Shown here: positions 17,520 to 24,793 of the stretch, piece by piece | Position numbering within the stretch: position 1 is the first letter of the stretch | Layout: every line of letters begins with the position of its first letter | Origin: Prolixibacteraceae bacterium | GTDB taxonomy: Bacteria > Bacteroidota > Bacteroidia > Bacteroidales > Prolixibacteraceae | Reading direction: 5' to 3' | Assembly: GCA_019459485.1 (NCBI GenBank) | Contig: JAIBEZ010000009.1 | Coordinates: forward strand, 1-53,128 | DNA: 53,128 nt | Translations under genes and position numbers: made by a program | The notes under the pieces: model-generated | Seen by the model: the letters and a program-made list of their open reading frames with translations, nothing else | The model's database searches: none | What the model was told of the DNA's origin: nothing

Positions 17520-18827
17520 CTATTTGCCTCCCAATAGCTTTTCGCCCAGCCAATTCTGCATCTTTTCGCGCTGTTCAGGGTATGTCCAGTGGCCGGTTTC
17601 TTCGTAAATAATCAACGATTTAGGTGCCTGAATAACATTGTAAGCCGAGTACATTGAAGTTGGCGGACAGGTCACATCGTTGTATCCCCAGGAATAATAG
17701 CCCGGCACTTTCACCTGACGCGCAAAGTTCACGACATCGTAGTATTTCGAAGTTTCAATTTTGTCGGGTTTGGCATTGAAAGCTTTATTTGCATCGTTAA
17801 ACATGTGAGGCCACCCTCCTGCCCTGCCGTGCAGATAGCCAGTCAGGTCGCTAAGTGCGGGATAAAAAGCCGCCAGATATTTCACACGCGAATCCAGTCC
17901 GGCGGTAACAATCGACAAAGCGCCACCCTGACTTCCACCGGTAACAGCCAAAGTTGATCCGTCGAATTCAGGCAATGAATAAATGAAATCGATCGCCCGA
18001 ACACAGCCCAGGTAAACGCGTTTGTAATAATAGCGGTCGCGATCGTCGAGGTTATAAAACGGATAGCCATCCAAAACCGATCTGCCCATGTCAGCATAAA
18101 CAGCAGGATTCATAGTTACCGGAATACCGTGAATACCAATTTCAAGGGTAATAATTCCTTTTTCCGCAGTTGCCACATCGCCAGCGTACGCACGAACTCC
18201 CGCTCCGGGAACTTTCAGCACTGCCGGATATTTGCCCGCTTTTTTCGGGACGCACAAAATACCGTACAAGCGTGTTCCAATTTTATAATTCTGAATATTT
18301 GCCTGATAAACATTTACCTTTTCTGTACAAAGGTCAGGCAACAGCGTCAATTTTACGTCCATCGGAATTTTGGAGGCTTCTGATTTGGCTTTGTCCCAAA
18401 ACTGTACAAAATCGGCGGGCTGTTCCGTAGTCGGTTTTATTTGTTCCGGAGCAAAAGCGGCAGTTGCCAGATTTTCGTATCGTACGCCATCAACCACAGC
18501 CGATACTTTACAGCGCAGGAATCCGGCTTCTTTTAATGTTCCGGCATCAATCCTGAACTGGCCATCTTTCAAAACTGCGGAATCGCGTTTGGTCGGGGCA
18601 ATCATTTCAGGACCAAATTCATACTTGATTTTCGCATTCGGCACCGGTTCGCTGTTTTTCAACACAGTTATCTGGAAATTGGCCTTTTCACCGGGTTTGT
18701 AAACCCAATTGGCATGATCGGGCGCTACCACAATTTTTACGAGTCTTTCGATTGGCTGCGCCGACAAAATAAAGCCGCTCAGCAAACAGCCAAGCATCAA
18801 CATGGTTTTTAGTTTTCTAAGTATCAT
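17520..18827 (-). CDS. CE7 acetyl (xylan) esterase-like
   Basis: Secreted alpha/beta hydrolase of the AXE1 family (PF05448, CE7), which removes acetyl groups from sugars. An N-terminal Ig-like region (about 25-125) is followed by the hydrolase. That domain carries KVPGAG (208-211 region), the nucleophile motif GGSQGG with Ser299, WGYNDVTCPP with the catalytic Asp, and TGHW with the catalytic His. The signal peptide ends near LSAQ, residue 24. It is the last gene of a leftward group after GH105 (85-nt gap). An acetylated substrate is implied. Confidence 0.85.
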   Translation of the reverse strand: MILRKLKTMLMLGCLLSGFILSAQPIERLVKIVVAPDHANWVYKPGEKANFQITVLKNSEPVPNAKIKYEFGPEMIAPTKRDSAVLKDGQFRIDAGTLKEAGFLRCKVSAVVDGVRYENLATAAFAPEQIKPTTEQPADFVQFWDKAKSEASKIPMDVKLTLLPDLCTEKVNVYQANIQNYKIGTRLYGILCVPKKAGKYPAVLKVPGAGVRAYAGDVATAEKGIITLEIGIHGIPVTMNPAVYADMGRSVLDGYPFYNLDDRDRYYYKRVYLGCVRAIDFIYSLPEFDGSTLAVTGGSQGGALSIVTAGLDSRVKYLAAFYPALSDLTGYLHGRAGGWPHMFNDANKAFNAKPDKIETSKYYDVVNFARQVKVPGYYSWGYNDVTCPPTSMYSAYNVIQAPKSLIIYEETGHWTYPEQREKMQNWLGEKLLGGK

Positions 18828-18912
18828 GAATTATCAATTTAGTTTGTTCAAAAATAAGGCTTTTTTTATGCCTGAATACATCGAGTTAGGTGAAACCCTC
18901 AATAAAACCAGG

Positions 18913-20028
18913 TTACTTCGCCATCTTCCACACCTCGCTTCCGGCCAAAAGGAAACAGCCCAAACCATAATCTTCGAAATCGGGTTTGCTGGTGTAAGTT
19001 ACCGGTTGTCCGTCGGACGGCTGTTTTCCGGTTCCCTGCGTGTATCCCAAAAATCCATTGGCATGAACAGCTTCATTGGCCATCGCATTCCAGCCTTTCG
19101 TGATGGCAGGCATGTATTTTTTGGCGCTTAACATTCCGTTGTTTACGCCCCAGGCCATTCCGTACACAAACAGCGCTGTTCCGGTGGTTTCTTTTCCGCC
19201 GAAATTATTCGGGTCGTGCAAACTCGCATTCCAGAAACCATCTTCGCGCTGAATCGGCAGCAAGGCTTTCATCATTGCCAGATAAGTCTTTTTGTATTCC
19301 TTGTAGTGCGGATCGTTGGGCGTAATGTCCATCACCCGAACCAAAGCGGCAACCACCCAGCCATTTCCGCGCGACCAGTAACAATCTTCGCCATTCGGTT
19401 CCTTGTACGGTGGTAAAAAATCCTTGTCGCGCCACCACAAACCGTCTTTTTTATTGTACAAACCTTGCGTGACTTTGCAGTCCATGTACATCTCGTACAT
19501 TCTTTCAGAATACTTTTTATCGCCCGTAATTTTGTGCAGTTGGGCAAACACCGGCATGGCCATTTGCAGCGCGTCAATCCAGTCCCAGTCGTTGATTTTG
19601 TCGGAAGCCAGCATCAAATCGATCGAAGCCTGAATGTCTTTAATCCGTTCCGGTTTTTTGTCAATTTCGTACAAATCGATGTAAGTTTGGCCACAGCACT
19701 GATTGTCGGCATTGCGGGTTTTGATTCCGTCGCGCAAGCCCCATTTGTGCGCTTCTCCCCACGAAACAGCATAATCGTAATACGCTTTATCAGGATTCAG
19801 TCCGTACAAAGCCATCAGTCCTTCGTAATACACAGCACGTGTCCAGATGTTGCTGGGGCGTTCGCGGTTGGTGATGATACTTTTCCCGGTATCGGGCCAT
19901 TTGTTCATAAAATAGGCGTTGGTCAGCACCATTTTGTCCATCACTTCCTTTTTCGCCGGAAGTTGTTGCGCGCTGGTCGAAAAAAAGATCATCAAACAGA
20001 TCATTGATAGAATCAGATTTTTGTTCAT
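18913..20028 (-). CDS. GH105 unsaturated glucuronyl/rhamnogalacturonyl hydrolase
   Basis: Takes the unsaturated uronic acid off oligosaccharides made by polysaccharide lyases, so it is the natural downstream partner of the lyases in this window. The signal peptide ends near STSAQ (residue 21), placing the enzyme in the periplasm. The (alpha/alpha)6 family signatures are DWDWIDALQMAMP with Asp152 in the catalytic position, YWSRGNGWVVAAL, and the closing YGLGCFLLAGSE. Length (371) is typical of GH105 YteR/YesR relatives. It starts 13 nt after the GH43-like gene ends, so the two are co-transcribed. Confidence 0.9.
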   Translation of the reverse strand: MNKNLILSMICLMIFFSTSAQQLPAKKEVMDKMVLTNAYFMNKWPDTGKSIITNRERPSNIWTRAVYYEGLMALYGLNPDKAYYDYAVSWGEAHKWGLRDGIKTRNADNQCCGQTYIDLYEIDKKPERIKDIQASIDLMLASDKINDWDWIDALQMAMPVFAQLHKITGDKKYSERMYEMYMDCKVTQGLYNKKDGLWWRDKDFLPPYKEPNGEDCYWSRGNGWVVAALVRVMDITPNDPHYKEYKKTYLAMMKALLPIQREDGFWNASLHDPNNFGGKETTGTALFVYGMAWGVNNGMLSAKKYMPAITKGWNAMANEAVHANGFLGYTQGTGKQPSDGQPVTYTSKPDFEDYGLGCFLLAGSEVWKMAK

Positions 20029-20041
20029 CGTTGTGATTTTA

Positions 20042-21136
20042 TTAATATGATTTTACTTCAAACACAAAAGCCGACGAGGTCATGTATTTCCCTCCTTGAG
20101 TGGCCACAAACAGATGCATTGGCTGTCCGTTTTGCATCAGGATTTGCGGGCGCTCGAAACGTCCATATTTCTTCAGATTCGAAGGTGCAGGCGGTTGCTG
20201 CAAATAATGGCTGTAACCAAAATAGCTAATCTTTGGTTCCGACCAGTGAATGCCATCTTTCGATTCGAGAATGATGCCCACTTCATGATCGAACCGGCCC
20301 ATATCGCGGGCAAGCATATAATACCGATCCTTCTCAATAAATACATTGCCATCTTCCAGTTGTCGATTGTTGCCGAATTTTGAATAATCCAAAATCGGGT
20401 TTCCGGAGTATTTCAAATACGGCCCTTCCAATTTATCCGCAATGGCCAGTCCATATTTTCGGTTACCGCGAATGGCAGGATCAACAGGGTGCTCGTATTC
20501 TTCGGTGTTCCAAGATTTGTAGTACAGCCAATACTGCCCGTTCGGATGTTTCAGAAATGCCGGGTTCGAGGTACAATGATCGTCCCACGAACCTGTTGAA
20601 CCAACTTCCAGCAAAGGTTTATCCGGTCGTATCCAAGGGCCGGAAAGTGAATCCGCTGTTGCCATGCCAATTCGTTTGGTATTGGTCTTTTTATTGGAAT
20701 TACCAATATAAAACAGGCAATACTTTCCATCAACAAACTGAATGTGTGGATTGTGACAGGTGGTTCCATCGAAATAACCTTCGCCACGTGGTGCCAGAAT
20801 GGTTTCGATGTCGTAATACGGCCCTTCCGGCTGATCGGCAACGGCATGGGCAATCTCAGAACTATTGATCCAGCCACCCATTCCTTTTTTGGCATCCCAG
20901 CGCGAAAAGAAAACATGAATTTTGCCATCGGGTGCCACAATCGGACTAGTTCCCCAAACGTAATAACCTTCTAATTCCAGAATTCGGCCAAGCGGTTTCA
21001 GGCGTTTGGCAAACCGGGAAATGTCTTTCTTCGAATAGGTTTTATCCTGAGTTGCGGCAAAGCTTGTCAATCCGGAAGCTAAAATTGCGCTTCCGGCGAG
21101 GAGAGTTTGCTGGATAAATTTTCGTCTCGAAGTCAT
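20042..21136 (-). CDS. GH43/GH117-like five-bladed propeller glycosidase
   Basis: The start at 21136 is chosen because it opens with MTSRRKFIQQTLLAGSAIL, a Tat-like twin-arginine-type signal; 13 upstream codons in frame lack signal features. The sequence has repeated propeller blades with ...WGTSPIVAPDGKIHVFFSRW, DGTTCHNPHIQFVDGKYCLFYIG, GSWDDHCTSNPAF and NRQLEDGNVF. Their acidic residues are the likely catalytic Asp/Glu set of clan GH-F/GH-L-type enzymes. I have seen similar proteins labelled glycosyl hydrolase family 43, but no specific activity can be claimed. It is between GH2 and GH105 on the same strand. Its leader carries GGCGCAT element copy C only 12 nt before the start codon. Confidence 0.65.
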   Translation of the reverse strand: MTSRRKFIQQTLLAGSAILASGLTSFAATQDKTYSKKDISRFAKRLKPLGRILELEGYYVWGTSPIVAPDGKIHVFFSRWDAKKGMGGWINSSEIAHAVADQPEGPYYDIETILAPRGEGYFDGTTCHNPHIQFVDGKYCLFYIGNSNKKTNTKRIGMATADSLSGPWIRPDKPLLEVGSTGSWDDHCTSNPAFLKHPNGQYWLYYKSWNTEEYEHPVDPAIRGNRKYGLAIADKLEGPYLKYSGNPILDYSKFGNNRQLEDGNVFIEKDRYYMLARDMGRFDHEVGIILESKDGIHWSEPKISYFGYSHYLQQPPAPSNLKKYGRFERPQILMQNGQPMHLFVATQGGKYMTSSAFVFEVKSY

Positions 21137-21148
21137 TGCATTTTTCGT

Positions 21149-21198
21149 TGCGGCGCATACAGCGTTTTGTTTCAATCATCTTTTACCGATGCGCCTTG
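21149..21198 (-). promoter_or_regulatory. GGCGCAT hairpin element, copy C
   Basis: On the minus strand AAGGCGCAT is followed 27 nt later by CTGTATGCGCCGCA, matching copy A. The gene-proximal arm ends 12 nt before the start of the GH43-like gene, so the hairpin would overlap the translation initiation region of its mRNA. Confidence 0.6.
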
Positions 21199-21210
21199 TT
21201 TTCTTTTTTA

Positions 21211-21321
21211 AATGTCCGTTGCCTAAAGGCAACCAGCTTGTCCCGATTTTTATCGGGAGCAAAGGATATTGCACAACTAATCATCAGAGCGATATTCTTT
21301 GCCGTCTGCTTTAGCTGACGG
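21211..21321 (-). repeat. REP-like module, copy 1
   Basis: Read on the minus strand: the hairpin CCGTCAGCTAAAGCAGACGG, a conserved middle GATGATTAGTTGTG, then TTGCCTTTAGGCAACGGACA. This copy also contains an inserted TCCCGAT/ATCGGGA hairpin at about 21240-21258. The same module occurs at 24462-24550 and 24651-24738, each time adjacent to a GGCGCAT element. Confidence 0.7.
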
Positions 21322-21329
21322 TTTGGAGA

Positions 21330-24263
21330 TCAATTCAATAATCCAAAATAAAAATACAGAGTCCGTTTTACGGGTTTGTCCATTTTGTTGAGTTCACCCA
21401 TGGGGCCAAGATTCCATGTATCGTTGCTGATGCCCATCGCCAGCTTGGTACCAACCGGCGGAATGGCGTCCAAAAACGAAATGTCGCCAACAGGCAATTC
21501 CGGATAATTCTTTGGGCCTGAAATTCCATAGAAGTTGAACAGTCGCACAAACAGGTCGTCTTCCTGCGCAACCACTGTAAATTTGCCGTCAACCGTATTG
21601 AATTCCACCCATGAAACTTCAGGAAAATAACCTTTGAATTGCGGCAATCCCCAACTGTTATCGGCTGGCAAACGGTTGTTGAACATGCGCTGATACACAT
21701 CGAGCACACCACCGGCTGTACGGTTTTTCCACACGTGTGACGGACCTTTGCCCAGCCATTTGGCGCCAATCACATCCGACTCCGGAAAATCGAAGCTGAT
21801 ACCGTTAAACTTCTGCTCGCCCGCAACCTGATATTCGTAATCCATCGCCAGCCAACCACTGCTGAATAGGATCCAGATTACTTTCTTCATATCACCTGAA
21901 TAGCTCATTTCCAGCGAATAACTTTTATCGGTTTTAACAGGTCTGATGCTTTCCAGTTTGGCATTTCCGCTCACCAAAACCGGCCCGTTTCCAAACGGAA
22001 GCGGCAAGCCCAAATCGTTGGTAACTTTTCTGATTTTGCCGTCTTTCTTATTGAAAGTCACAGCAATCCCGGAGGCTTTCAAAGTATAAAGGCTATCGTT
22101 TTCTATCAGTTCAGTCACTCCCTTTTCTTCGGAAAGATCGCCCGATTGCTGATCAATGGGCAGAATATTGTCGGCTTCAATTCCGGCAGCTTTCAGCTTT
22201 TCGCGCTGCTGCTTTTCCTGTTCACTGATGTCCATTTTCACCAGTTGCGAAACAGCGCGCAGGTTGCCGCCGATTTTCCAACTGTAGCAATAAATTTCTT
22301 CGCCCGAACGGTCAAACACTTTCAGGTAAAGGGCATCGTATTTTTTGTAATCGGAAGGGAGACCGGAGACCGAAGACCGGAGACCGAAGTCCAAAAACCC
22401 ATGTTCCAAGGGTTTGATATTTGGGCTGGCAAGGATACCGTTTTTCATGACCTTATGGTAAGCCTGACGATCGGTCACCGTGCTGAAATTCACCAGTTGC
22501 CATTCGAATTTGCAATCTTTCAGGTTGGTGAAATGATAGCGATTCTCCACCGGAATTTTACCATCGAATTGCTCCGGAAGTTTTTTCATGTTGATTTTTA
22601 CCGGGCAATAAATTTCGCGGATGGCATAAAAACTGCCTTCCTTTTCGCGGTGTGGGCCAACCACCCCATCGGGTGCATTTAACCGGTTGACATCAATAAA
22701 TCCGTTCAAATCGGTGCGGACAATTCCTTCATCTCCTAAAACCCAAAGGAAACCTCCGCCGGCATTGGGTGTTTTCCAAAAAAGTTCCCAGAAATCTTCC
22801 AGTCCGGCAGCGCCCCCGCCATCGTCCTGCGCGTGCATAAACTCGGTGGGCATGTAAATTTTGCCTTCAGCAAATATCTTCTTCGAGCTGTAATACGTCT
22901 CGTAATGGTTGCAGTCGATGCCATTAAAATCGTTGCCCGGACGGTGATGTGCATGAATGACCGGACGAGCGGACTTGTCGTACATCGCGAAATCGCCGTC
23001 CAACTCTTTGTTGGTACCGCCTTCGTTCCCATTGCTCCAGAAAATGATGGACGGATGGTTGCAGTCGCGGATCACCATTTCTTTAACCAGCTTCGCACCG
23101 GGAGCGGTGGCATAAGCATTTTGCCAGCCCGCCAACTCGTCGAGCACATACAAACCCAGCGAATCGCAATAATCCAGAAAAACCTGATCGGGTGGATAAT
23201 GTGAGCAACGGATGGCATTCATGTTCATCGATTTGATGAGTTTCACATCGTCCAGATTGATCTGATTATTCAGGCAGCGACCGGTTTCGGGCCAAAATGC
23301 ATGGCGGTTGATGCCTTTCATCTTGATTTTGGTACCATTCAGGTAAATGCCGTCGCCCTGCCGGATTTCGATGGTGCGAAAGCCAAATTTTTCAGTGGTT
23401 GAGTACAATTTATTTTTGCCATCTTTCAGCGAAACCCTAACAGAATAACGGTTGGGCGTTTCTGCAGTCCACGTGGCCGGATTGGCAACTTTACAGATTA
23501 AAGTAACAATTGAATCGGAACTGTTTGCTGCTGCATTGCAGGTGGCAACTACTTTATTTTGTGCATCCAGTAATTCGGCCACCACTGTTCGTTTTCCTTT
23601 CAGGTTTTTTGGGAAAACGTCCATTGCGAATGATCCATCGGCTTTGGCATCGATGGCAACGCGTTCAATGTGTTCTTCAGGAAAAGCTTCGAGGTAAACC
23701 GGACGGAAAATGCCACCAAACACCCAATAATCGGCAAAACGCTCGGCACTGTTAACAGACTTGTCGGCTGACATTTTGCTGACTGTAGCTTCCAGCAAGT
23801 TCGATTGACCAAATTTCAATTTGTCGGTAATGTCGTATCGGAACTGGTAAAACGCGCCCTGATGAATATCTCCAGCCAGATGGCCATTGATTTTGACTTC
23901 GGTATCGGTCATCGAACCTTCGAAAACAATAAAAACCTTCCGGTTTTTCCAGTCAGCCGGAACCTGAAAAGTGTATTTGTACATTCCTTTTTCGTCAGCA
24001 AACCTGAATTTCTTGCCGTAAGTGCGGTAGTCGCGGCCATAATCATACTCGCCAAAACCCTGCTGCTCCCAATGCGATGGCACTTCAATCTTCGACCAAA
24101 CTCCGCTGTTTCTTCCCGAAGTGCAGAGAAACTCCCAGGTTTTGGTGTGCGTATTGTCGGTTCCGGAGAGGAAAAGGGTTTGCCTTTGGGTTGGAGCTGC
24201 GATTGCAGCAAATCCAAAATTCAGACATAAGAGAAAAAGATAAATTAGGTTACCAGATTTCAT
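21330..24263 (-). CDS. GH2 beta-galactosidase/beta-glucuronidase-like
   Basis: Large secreted GH2 enzyme (977 residues) removing a beta-linked terminal sugar; galactose and glucuronate are both possible. The start at 24263 gives the signal peptide MKSGNLIYLFLLCLNFGFAA; 24 upstream in-frame codons are not signal-like. An N-terminal jelly roll has PSHWEQQGFGEYDYGRDYRT. The TIM barrel carries WSNGNEGG with Glu414 as acid/base and MPTEFMHAQ with Glu474 as nucleophile. The C-terminal half matches the beta-galactosidase small-chain type (KWLGKGPSHVWKNR). Residues about 624-637 are encoded by a heptamer array (22352-22393) lying in frame between domains. It follows a 530-nt repeat-rich leader and heads the GH43-like/GH105/CE7 group. 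Confidence 0.88.
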   Translation of the reverse strand: MKSGNLIYLFLLCLNFGFAAIAAPTQRQTLFLSGTDNTHTKTWEFLCTSGRNSGVWSKIEVPSHWEQQGFGEYDYGRDYRTYGKKFRFADEKGMYKYTFQVPADWKNRKVFIVFEGSMTDTEVKINGHLAGDIHQGAFYQFRYDITDKLKFGQSNLLEATVSKMSADKSVNSAERFADYWVFGGIFRPVYLEAFPEEHIERVAIDAKADGSFAMDVFPKNLKGKRTVVAELLDAQNKVVATCNAAANSSDSIVTLICKVANPATWTAETPNRYSVRVSLKDGKNKLYSTTEKFGFRTIEIRQGDGIYLNGTKIKMKGINRHAFWPETGRCLNNQINLDDVKLIKSMNMNAIRCSHYPPDQVFLDYCDSLGLYVLDELAGWQNAYATAPGAKLVKEMVIRDCNHPSIIFWSNGNEGGTNKELDGDFAMYDKSARPVIHAHHRPGNDFNGIDCNHYETYYSSKKIFAEGKIYMPTEFMHAQDDGGGAAGLEDFWELFWKTPNAGGGFLWVLGDEGIVRTDLNGFIDVNRLNAPDGVVGPHREKEGSFYAIREIYCPVKINMKKLPEQFDGKIPVENRYHFTNLKDCKFEWQLVNFSTVTDRQAYHKVMKNGILASPNIKPLEHGFLDFGLRSSVSGLPSDYKKYDALYLKVFDRSGEEIYCYSWKIGGNLRAVSQLVKMDISEQEKQQREKLKAAGIEADNILPIDQQSGDLSEEKGVTELIENDSLYTLKASGIAVTFNKKDGKIRKVTNDLGLPLPFGNGPVLVSGNAKLESIRPVKTDKSYSLEMSYSGDMKKVIWILFSSGWLAMDYEYQVAGEQKFNGISFDFPESDVIGAKWLGKGPSHVWKNRTAGGVLDVYQRMFNNRLPADNSWGLPQFKGYFPEVSWVEFNTVDGKFTVVAQEDDLFVRLFNFYGISGPKNYPELPVGDISFLDAIPPVGTKLAMGISNDTWNLGPMGELNKMDKPVKRTLYFYFGLLN
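22352..22393. repeat. Heptamer array inside the GH2 coding region
   Basis: Six heptamers, CGGAAGG, GAGACCG, GAGACCG, AAGACCG, GAGACCG and AAGTCCA on the plus strand, total 42 nt and so keep the GH2 frame. They encode a 14-residue linker (DFGLRSSVSGLPSD). The unit is nearly that of the intergenic array at 15876-15910. Confidence 0.8.
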
Positions 24264-24396
24264 CTGTTTAATAATTTGATTTTTAATTGTCAGACAGCCT
24301 GTCCCGATCCATCGGGAGAACTCGCCAATAATCATTCTCCTGTGTCCCGATCAATCGGGATGGCTCGTTTCATGTTGCTTTTTTGATTATTTATTT

Positions 24397-24446
24397 TGCG
24401 GCGCATACAGCTTTATTTTTTCAAACTTCATTGTTGGATGCGCCTT
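24397..24446 (-). promoter_or_regulatory. GGCGCAT hairpin element, copy D
   Basis: Same arms and 50-nt length as copies A and C, read on the minus strand toward the GH2 gene, whose start is 133 nt downstream. The loop differs in sequence from the other copies but keeps TGAAA. Confidence 0.6.
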
Positions 24447-24461
24447 AGTTCTTATTTGCTT

Positions 24462-24550
24462 ATATGTCCGTTGCCTAAAGGCGAACGGCAAAGGATATTT
24501 TCCAATCATCATCAGAGCGATCTTCTTTGCCGTCTGCTTTAGCTGACGGA
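24462..24550 (-). repeat. REP-like module, copy 2
   Basis: Minus-strand CCGTCAGCTAAAGCAGACGG at the far end and CCTTTAGGCAACGGACA near copy D, joined by GATGATGATTGG and AATATCCTTTGCCGTT. This copy lacks the hairpin inserted in copy 1. Confidence 0.7.
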
Positions 24551-24583
24551 TAGGTTAAACTGCAACTCTTAATTTTTTCCACA

Positions 24584-24633
24584 TGCGGCGCATACAACTT
24601 TTGTATTTCAGACTTCATTAGCAGTTGCGCCTT
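24584..24633 (-). promoter_or_regulatory. GGCGCAT hairpin element, copy E
   Basis: Fourth full-length copy (50 nt). The distal arm is degraded to AAGGCGCAA, so the stem is one pair shorter, while the proximal arm TTGTATGCGCCGCA is kept. It is 320 nt upstream of the GH2 start, as part of the duplicated unit. Confidence 0.5.
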
Positions 24634-24650
24634 AGTTCTTTTCTTTTCTC

Positions 24651-24738
24651 CTGCCCGTTGCCTAAAGGCCAACGGCAGAGGATATTTCACAACTAATCAT
24701 CAAAGCAGTATTCTTTGCCGTCTGCTTTAGCTGACGGT
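24651..24738 (-). repeat. REP-like module, copy 3
   Basis: Same layout as copies 1 and 2, with GATGATTAGTTGTG in the middle as in copy 1 and a CCTTTAGGCAACGGGCA end. It lies 55 nt beyond the stop of the six-hairpin glycosidase gene. Confidence 0.7.
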
Positions 24739-24793
24739 AGCTAATACAATATTTTCGTTGGGCTTTAGCCCTTTATCTTTCATTTGAAAAAAC

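Larger units (their letters stand above)
24264..24793. repeat. Repeat-dense leader region between GH2 and the six-hairpin glycosidase gene
   Basis: No gene is seen in these 530 nt. Nearly all of it is repeat: two TCCCGAT..ATCGGGA hairpins (24302-24317 and 24345-24360), two GGCGCAT elements and two REP-like modules, listed separately. The element-plus-module unit is duplicated in tandem with a period of about 187 nt. A final GGGCTTTAGCCC-type palindrome stands near 24760-24772. Confidence 0.7.

Noticed and set aside
24475-24690. Minus-strand open frame of 71 codons
   Set aside because: It is made of the repeat modules between GH2 and the six-hairpin gene.
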